From assembly GCA_944372725.1 (NCBI GenBank), contig CALWAA010000032.1:1-9429 (forward strand): a stretch of 9,429 bases of DNA. The letters are read 5' to 3'. The notes beneath the pieces are model-generated. The model searched no databases. It saw nothing but the letters and a program-made list of their open reading frames with translations, and was not told the DNA's origin. This document shows positions 6,043-9,429 of the stretch, in pieces. Every line of letters starts with the position of its first letter. The stretch's first letter is position 1. The position numbers were made by a program, and so were the translations under genes. Source of the stretch: an uncultured Bacilli bacterium. Its GTDB lineage: Bacteria > Bacillota_I > Bacilli_A > RF39 > UBA660.

Positions 6043-6066
6043 AAATTTTGCATAAATTTTTATCAT
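6036..6066 (+). promoter_or_regulatory. Possible clpP promoter
   Basis: TTGTCA (6036-6041) and TATCAT (6061-6066) are 19 bp apart, longer than ideal. A second pairing (TTGCAT at 6048 with TATATA at 6073) would leave almost no leader before the SD. The -35 overlaps that of the divergent kinase promoter. No CtsR-type heptad repeat (GGTCAAA) was seen. Confidence 0.35.
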
Positions 6067-6098
6067 TCATACTATATATATTATAGGTGATTAATTTT

Positions 6099-6668
6099 AT
6101 GAACATTGTACCAACAGTTATAGAAAAAAATAGTAATAGAGAATATGCTTATGATTTGTATTCTAGACTTCTTAAAGACCGTATTATTATTTTAAGTGGA
6201 GAAGTAAATGATGCCCTTGCTAGTATTGTGGTTAGTGAACTTTTATATTTGGATTCCCTAAATCATGATGATATTTATCTTTATATCAATAGTCCGGGTG
6301 GAAGCGTTACAAGTGGATTTGCTATTTATGATACGATGAATTATATTAAAAGTGATGTAAGAACTATTGTAGTCGGTATGGCAGCAAGTATGGGAGCATT
6401 TTTGCTTTCTAGTGGTACTAAAGGAAAAAGGTGTGCTCTTAAAAATGCCGAAGTTATGATTCATCAAGTTTTGGGTGGTGCCCAGGGACAAGCAACGGAT
6501 ATTAAAATTCAGGCGGAACATATCCTTAAAATAAAAAAGAAGCTAAATCATATTTTAGCAACGAACACTGGTCAACCTATTAATAAGGTCACTCGGGATT
6601 GTGAGAGAGATAATTATATGAGTAGTGAGGAAGCACTTCATTATGGGCTTATTGATGAGATAATTTAA
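6099..6668 (+). CDS. clpP: ATP-dependent Clp protease proteolytic subunit
   Basis: Serine peptidase that forms the tetradecameric chamber used by Clp ATPases such as ClpX and ClpC to degrade proteins in the cytosol. From the ATG at 6099 it has 189 residues. The triad falls at Ser97 (GMAASMGAF), His122 (MIHQ) and Asp171 (CERDN), the classical ClpP positions. INSPGGSV (63-70) forms the oxyanion/substrate strand, and YSRLLKDRII marks the N-terminal axial region. An upstream in-frame GTG at 6087 is part of the SD AGGTGA (8-9 nt from the ATG) and is not the likely start. No pro-peptide is apparent. The 3' end overlaps the convergent HD-domain gene by 20 bp. Confidence 0.97.
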   Translation: MNIVPTVIEKNSNREYAYDLYSRLLKDRIIILSGEVNDALASIVVSELLYLDSLNHDDIYLYINSPGGSVTSGFAIYDTMNYIKSDVRTIVVGMAASMGAFLLSSGTKGKRCALKNAEVMIHQVLGGAQGQATDIKIQAEHILKIKKKLNHILATNTGQPINKVTRDCERDNYMSSEEALHYGLIDEII

Positions 6669-8097
6669 TTTCTCTTTTTTTAGTTGGAAATGTATATGTT
6701 ATAATCTCTTCTTCTTTTATTTCATAATTAATATTATTTATAAATAAAATATAATTTATAATATCTTTTACAATTATGCTATCTTTATTTAAAATTAATT
6801 TTAGAACATTGATGATATAAGTAATTAGTTTTTTATTTATCCTTTTTATTATTTCTTCTTGAGATTTGAAAAACTGCATATAAATGTTTCTTTGGGTATT
6901 ATATTTTTCACTTTCAAATCTTATAGTGTTTAGATATAATTCATTTAAATCATCTTGAAAATATTGTGAATAACTTTTTCCGGTTAATGTTGTTAGAAAT
7001 TCTAAGTAATAATTTAATCTATTTTTAATTTTTTGATAAGCAATATTACCATTCATTAAATTTATATCTTCTAAATTGCTGTTATATAATTTACTACTTA
7101 TAATCATTGCTTTTATATTTTGATAAGGTACTTTATCGTATATAAATATTTCATCATCATAAAGGCCGCTGCAAAATGGCAATCCTAAATCTTGAGCTTC
7201 ACTAAGAGACGTTATCCCTGAAAAATAGCTAGTACTGGTAAATTCAAATATTATTTTATCTTTTACAAAAGCTTTATAAGCTTCACCTCTTTTATAAATT
7301 GCGGATATCCATCTTTCATTGTTATGACCAGCATGCTCTTTTAGATGATATTTTTCTTCAACATCATAGTAATTACTGATAATACCTTTACTTAAAATGG
7401 AAGGTATTGCCAAAAAATTGTAGCCAATACTGTGATAAAATATTTGAGGTTCATTTCCTTGTAAAATTTCAATGATTCGATTTTGATTTATCATATTTAT
7501 GTGTTTTTTATATTCTCTATTTATCTTTTCAGCTAAATCAATTAATTGTTTGGAAAAATCTAATCTTAAAAAATTGGCATTTAATACGCATTTCATTGTC
7601 TTTTCAAATCTTAATCTATCTAAGGCATCAGCATCTTTTAAGATGTTATATAGAGTTATAAAACGTTTATATTCGCTTTCATCTAAATCATAATTATCAA
7701 AAATTAATTTCTTGCAACTATCATCAAGACAATGTCCTTCTATAATTGCTTTTAATAATTTCAAATTGGTTTCATTTTGGTATATGTTTTCGCTTTCTAG
7801 GAATTTTAACCTTAAAGTACTGGTTAAGCCATGAGTGGTATCTTCGCATTCATCGGTACGTCCTATATCATGATATTTAGTAGCATCTAAAATAATTTTC
7901 ATATCTGTTTCATTTAATTTTAAAGATTTTCCTATTAAATATGCAAAGAATGTTACTTTTTCAGAATGATATAATCCATGGAATTTGCTTTTATAAAGTC
8001 TTTTTTCATCAATAGATAGAATAATATCTCTTAACTCTGGCATATTTATTATGTTATAGCTTTTATCTCCTTCTAATATTTTTAACAATAAACTCAT
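6649..8097 (-). CDS. HD-domain protein with central ADP-ribosyltransferase-like region
   Basis: A 482-residue cytosolic protein without signal peptide. Residues about 35-165 form an HD metal-dependent phosphohydrolase domain: HSEKV (His44), KYHDIGR (His76-Asp77), EGH (His122) and KDADALDR (Asp155/157), with all metal ligands kept. Such domains often hydrolyse nucleotides or cyclic nucleotides; the substrate is unknown. Residues about 218-335 begin IFYHSIGYNFLAIPSILSKG, which looks like the H-x-T/S...IL-x-x-GI opening of ADP-ribosyltransferase-like folds, and close with DDEIFIYDKVPYQNIKAMI, where Glu316 could be the C-terminal acidic residue. This second assignment is inference. The last 120 residues are helical and unassigned. 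The ATG overlaps the stop of the LRR gene (ATGA), with SD AGAGGAAG. Confidence 0.75.
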   Translation of the reverse strand: MSLLLKILEGDKSYNIINMPELRDIILSIDEKRLYKSKFHGLYHSEKVTFFAYLIGKSLKLNETDMKIILDATKYHDIGRTDECEDTTHGLTSTLRLKFLESENIYQNETNLKLLKAIIEGHCLDDSCKKLIFDNYDLDESEYKRFITLYNILKDADALDRLRFEKTMKCVLNANFLRLDFSKQLIDLAEKINREYKKHINMINQNRIIEILQGNEPQIFYHSIGYNFLAIPSILSKGIISNYYDVEEKYHLKEHAGHNNERWISAIYKRGEAYKAFVKDKIIFEFTSTSYFSGITSLSEAQDLGLPFCSGLYDDEIFIYDKVPYQNIKAMIISSKLYNSNLEDINLMNGNIAYQKIKNRLNYYLEFLTTLTGKSYSQYFQDDLNELYLNTIRFESEKYNTQRNIYMQFFKSQEEIIKRINKKLITYIINVLKLILNKDSIIVKDIINYILFINNINYEIKEEEIITYTFPTKKREIKLSHQ

Positions 8098-9281
8098 TTT
8101 CTTCCTCTTTCTAATTTGTCCATATCAAGATATTCTTTAATAGGAATATTATATCTTTGTTTAAATTCCTCAAAGGTATAACCAAACTCATCTGTTTCTT
8201 CTGTTAACCTTTCTTTTTCAGGGTCAGCATAATACCATATACCATTAAATTTAAATTTAATTACCGCGTGATTAAATTCAATCCCTTCATAAGAACAATT
8301 TACCATTCTTGCTTCAATGCCAATTATATTTAATAAAAATATCATCATATTTACATAGCCTTCACAAACTGCTTTTTTATTTACTAAGGCCGCATAACTA
8401 GTATTCATTAACTTTAATCTTTTTAATATATATTTTTCTTTTTCGCTCTTTTTATCCCTTAGATTAAAATATACTCTATCTCTATAATTCAATCCTTTTG
8501 TATCATATTTAATAGAAAAGGCTACATATTCATGTATTTTCTTAATGTTATCTAAATTTGCTTCTTTGATTTCTAAATACTTTAAAATTCTTAGAGCTCT
8601 AAAATACATATCTTTTACTTGGTCATAACTAATAATGTATTTACCATCATCAAAAGTTGTTTTCTCACCAAAAGTTATATTTGATAAAGCCTGTCTTAAT
8701 TGTCGTTCTAAAAATCTTCTATCTTCTTCATATCCAAATAAACTAATAAATAATTTAATATCCAGTGTGTTTGTGGCAGTGTCCATTGTATTGGTAATAT
8801 ATTTTTTTGTATCTCCAATTGTTTTAAATCCGTTATTAATTAAACTTACACTTTCAAGGTTCCTCAATTCATCTAATCCTTTTATCTCAGTTAGATTGGG
8901 ATTATTAAATAAATCTAAAACCTTTAATTTTTTTAAATTTGTGATATCTAAAAATTCAATATTGTTGTCATTGTAAAGTCTTAATTCTTCTAAGTTATTT
9001 AAATTTGTTAAAATAGAAAAATCGGTGATACTGTTTATAAGTGAAGAATCAAATTCTACTAAATTTGATGACGGATAACTATAAATATTAAGTACTTTTA
9101 ATCTAGGAATTTTATCAATATCTATTAAATCCGATATACCTGTAAGCGTAAGATTCTCTATCATATTTAATTCTTGTTCAGAAAATTCTCCATTATAATC
9201 AAAAATACTATTTCTTATTCCTTTTTTTATTAATTCATGGAGTATACATACGCCTAATTCATAATTATTAAATTTAATCAT
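8094..9281 (-). CDS. Leucine-rich-repeat protein with C-terminal transglutaminase-like domain
   Basis: This 395-residue protein has short leucine-rich repeats at about residues 40-155 (for example LKVLNIYSYP, LEELRLYNDN, LKVLDLFNNPNLTEIKGL). A helical middle follows (about 170-290), then a transglutaminase/cysteine-protease-like domain: YAALVNKKAVCEGYVN with Cys306, FNHAVIKFKFNGIWYYADPE with His338 and Asp353, the expected Cys-His-Asp order. There is no signal peptide or membrane segment, so it should act in the cytosol, unlike many secreted transglutaminase-like proteins. The likely reaction is peptide-bond or amide chemistry on a protein bound by the repeats; no target is visible. It is the first gene of an operon with the HD gene. 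SD GGTGAT lies 4 nt from the ATG, in a small inverted repeat. Confidence 0.82.
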   Translation of the reverse strand: MIKFNNYELGVCILHELIKKGIRNSIFDYNGEFSEQELNMIENLTLTGISDLIDIDKIPRLKVLNIYSYPSSNLVEFDSSLINSITDFSILTNLNNLEELRLYNDNNIEFLDITNLKKLKVLDLFNNPNLTEIKGLDELRNLESVSLINNGFKTIGDTKKYITNTMDTATNTLDIKLFISLFGYEEDRRFLERQLRQALSNITFGEKTTFDDGKYIISYDQVKDMYFRALRILKYLEIKEANLDNIKKIHEYVAFSIKYDTKGLNYRDRVYFNLRDKKSEKEKYILKRLKLMNTSYAALVNKKAVCEGYVNMMIFLLNIIGIEARMVNCSYEGIEFNHAVIKFKFNGIWYYADPEKERLTEETDEFGYTFEEFKQRYNIPIKEYLDMDKLERGRK

Positions 9282-9285
9282 TTAC

Positions 9286-9302
9286 ATCACCAATTTAGTG
9301 AT
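9286..9302. repeat. Small inverted repeat covering the SD of the LRR-transglutaminase gene
   Basis: ATCAC (9286-9290) and GTGAT (9298-9302) flank a 7-nt centre and include the GGTGAT SD. The outer arm lies at or before the expected transcription start, so it may act as a DNA site rather than an RNA hairpin. Confidence 0.35.
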
Positions 9303-9303
9303 T

Positions 9304-9332
9304 ATCTTACCATATTCTTTATGTTATGTCAA
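9304..9332 (-). promoter_or_regulatory. Promoter of the LRR-transglutaminase/HD operon
   Basis: On the minus strand a consensus TTGACA (9332-9327) is 17 bp from TAAGAT (9309-9304), preceded by TGG to give an extended -10. It lies between the WhiA stop and the LRR gene, so the two-gene operon can be transcribed on its own. Confidence 0.8.
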
Positions 9333-9344
9333 AATTTAACCTTT

Positions 9345-9429
9345 TTATTTTTCTTTGTGTTTTTTAATTAAATTTTTTACTTTGATAAAATGATGATTTA
9401 CGCCACTTTTCCCTATTTTATAATCTGTT
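9345..9429 (-). CDS. whiA: WhiA-like DNA-binding protein, C-terminal end (5' part outside window)
   Basis: The last 27 codons of a minus-strand gene enter from the right edge. The translation contains IGKSGVNHHFIKVKNLIKKH, matching the (S/G)KSGVNHR...KL/I...I end of WhiA, whose C-terminal helix-turn-helix is conserved across Gram-positive bacteria. WhiA is involved in cell division and chromosome segregation in Bacillus and in sporulation in Streptomyces. The substitution of His-Phe for the usual Arg-Leu is slightly unusual. Only the tail is visible, so the call rests on this motif and on the nearness of clpP, also close to whiA in Bacillus. Confidence 0.72.
   Translation of the reverse strand, partial: TDYKIGKSGVNHHFIKVKNLIKKHKEK

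Noticed and set aside
6087..6098. Upstream GTG start for clpP
   Set aside because: The GTG is inside the AGGTGA SD, and the ATG at 6099 gives the standard ClpP length and catalytic numbering.
8635..8976. Plus-strand 113-codon frame opposite the LRR gene
   Set aside because: It is the antisense of a clear leucine-rich-repeat coding region, with no SD and no recognisable motif.

Overview
This window comes from a low-GC, standard-code bacterium, most likely a Bacillota (Firmicutes) of the Bacilli or Erysipelotrichia/RF39 kind. Tryptophan is TGG and TGA is used as a stop. SD sequences are strong and G-rich (AGGAGGT, GGAGGG, GAGGGG). WhiA, ClpP, a nucleoside kinase and glycolytic GAPDH lie close together, which recalls the whiA/clpP/gap neighbourhood of Bacillus, although the exact order differs. 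The lineage is inference; no rRNA is present.

Left third (1-3360), accessory. Two tandem paralogues of a DUF1016/YhcG-type PDDEXK nuclease lie in the same orientation (minus), each preceded by the same upstream element. The left copy runs off the window. The right copy is split by a frame change into an N-terminal DUF1016 part and an intact C-terminal PDDEXK part. Between the copies is a 123-bp, relatively GC-rich minus-strand fragment whose Asn-rich translation resembles the C-terminal C-type-lectin-like region of diversity-generating-retroelement (DGR) targets. Next comes a class II Fic protein with a C-terminal winged helix. Its promoter is built into an array of ATACCGGAAG palindromes, probable operators for autoregulation, and a degenerate relative lies at its 3' end.

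Middle (3358-6668), housekeeping. A uridine-kinase-like nucleoside kinase and GAPDH form a translationally overlapping minus-strand operon. It diverges from clpP (plus) across a short intergenic region in which the opposing -35 elements overlap.

Right third (6649-9429). A two-gene minus-strand operon with a 4-base ATGA overlap encodes a leucine-rich-repeat/transglutaminase-like protein, then an HD-domain protein whose central region resembles ADP-ribosyltransferase folds. Its 3' end overlaps clpP tail to tail by 20 bp. A good sigma-A-type promoter precedes it, and at the right edge is the last part of a WhiA-like protein.

The most interesting signals are the mosaic DUF1016 pair with the DGR-like fragment between its copies, the Fic operator array, and the LRR-transglutaminase/HD operon. 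No tRNA, rRNA, CRISPR array or recognisable transposase was seen.
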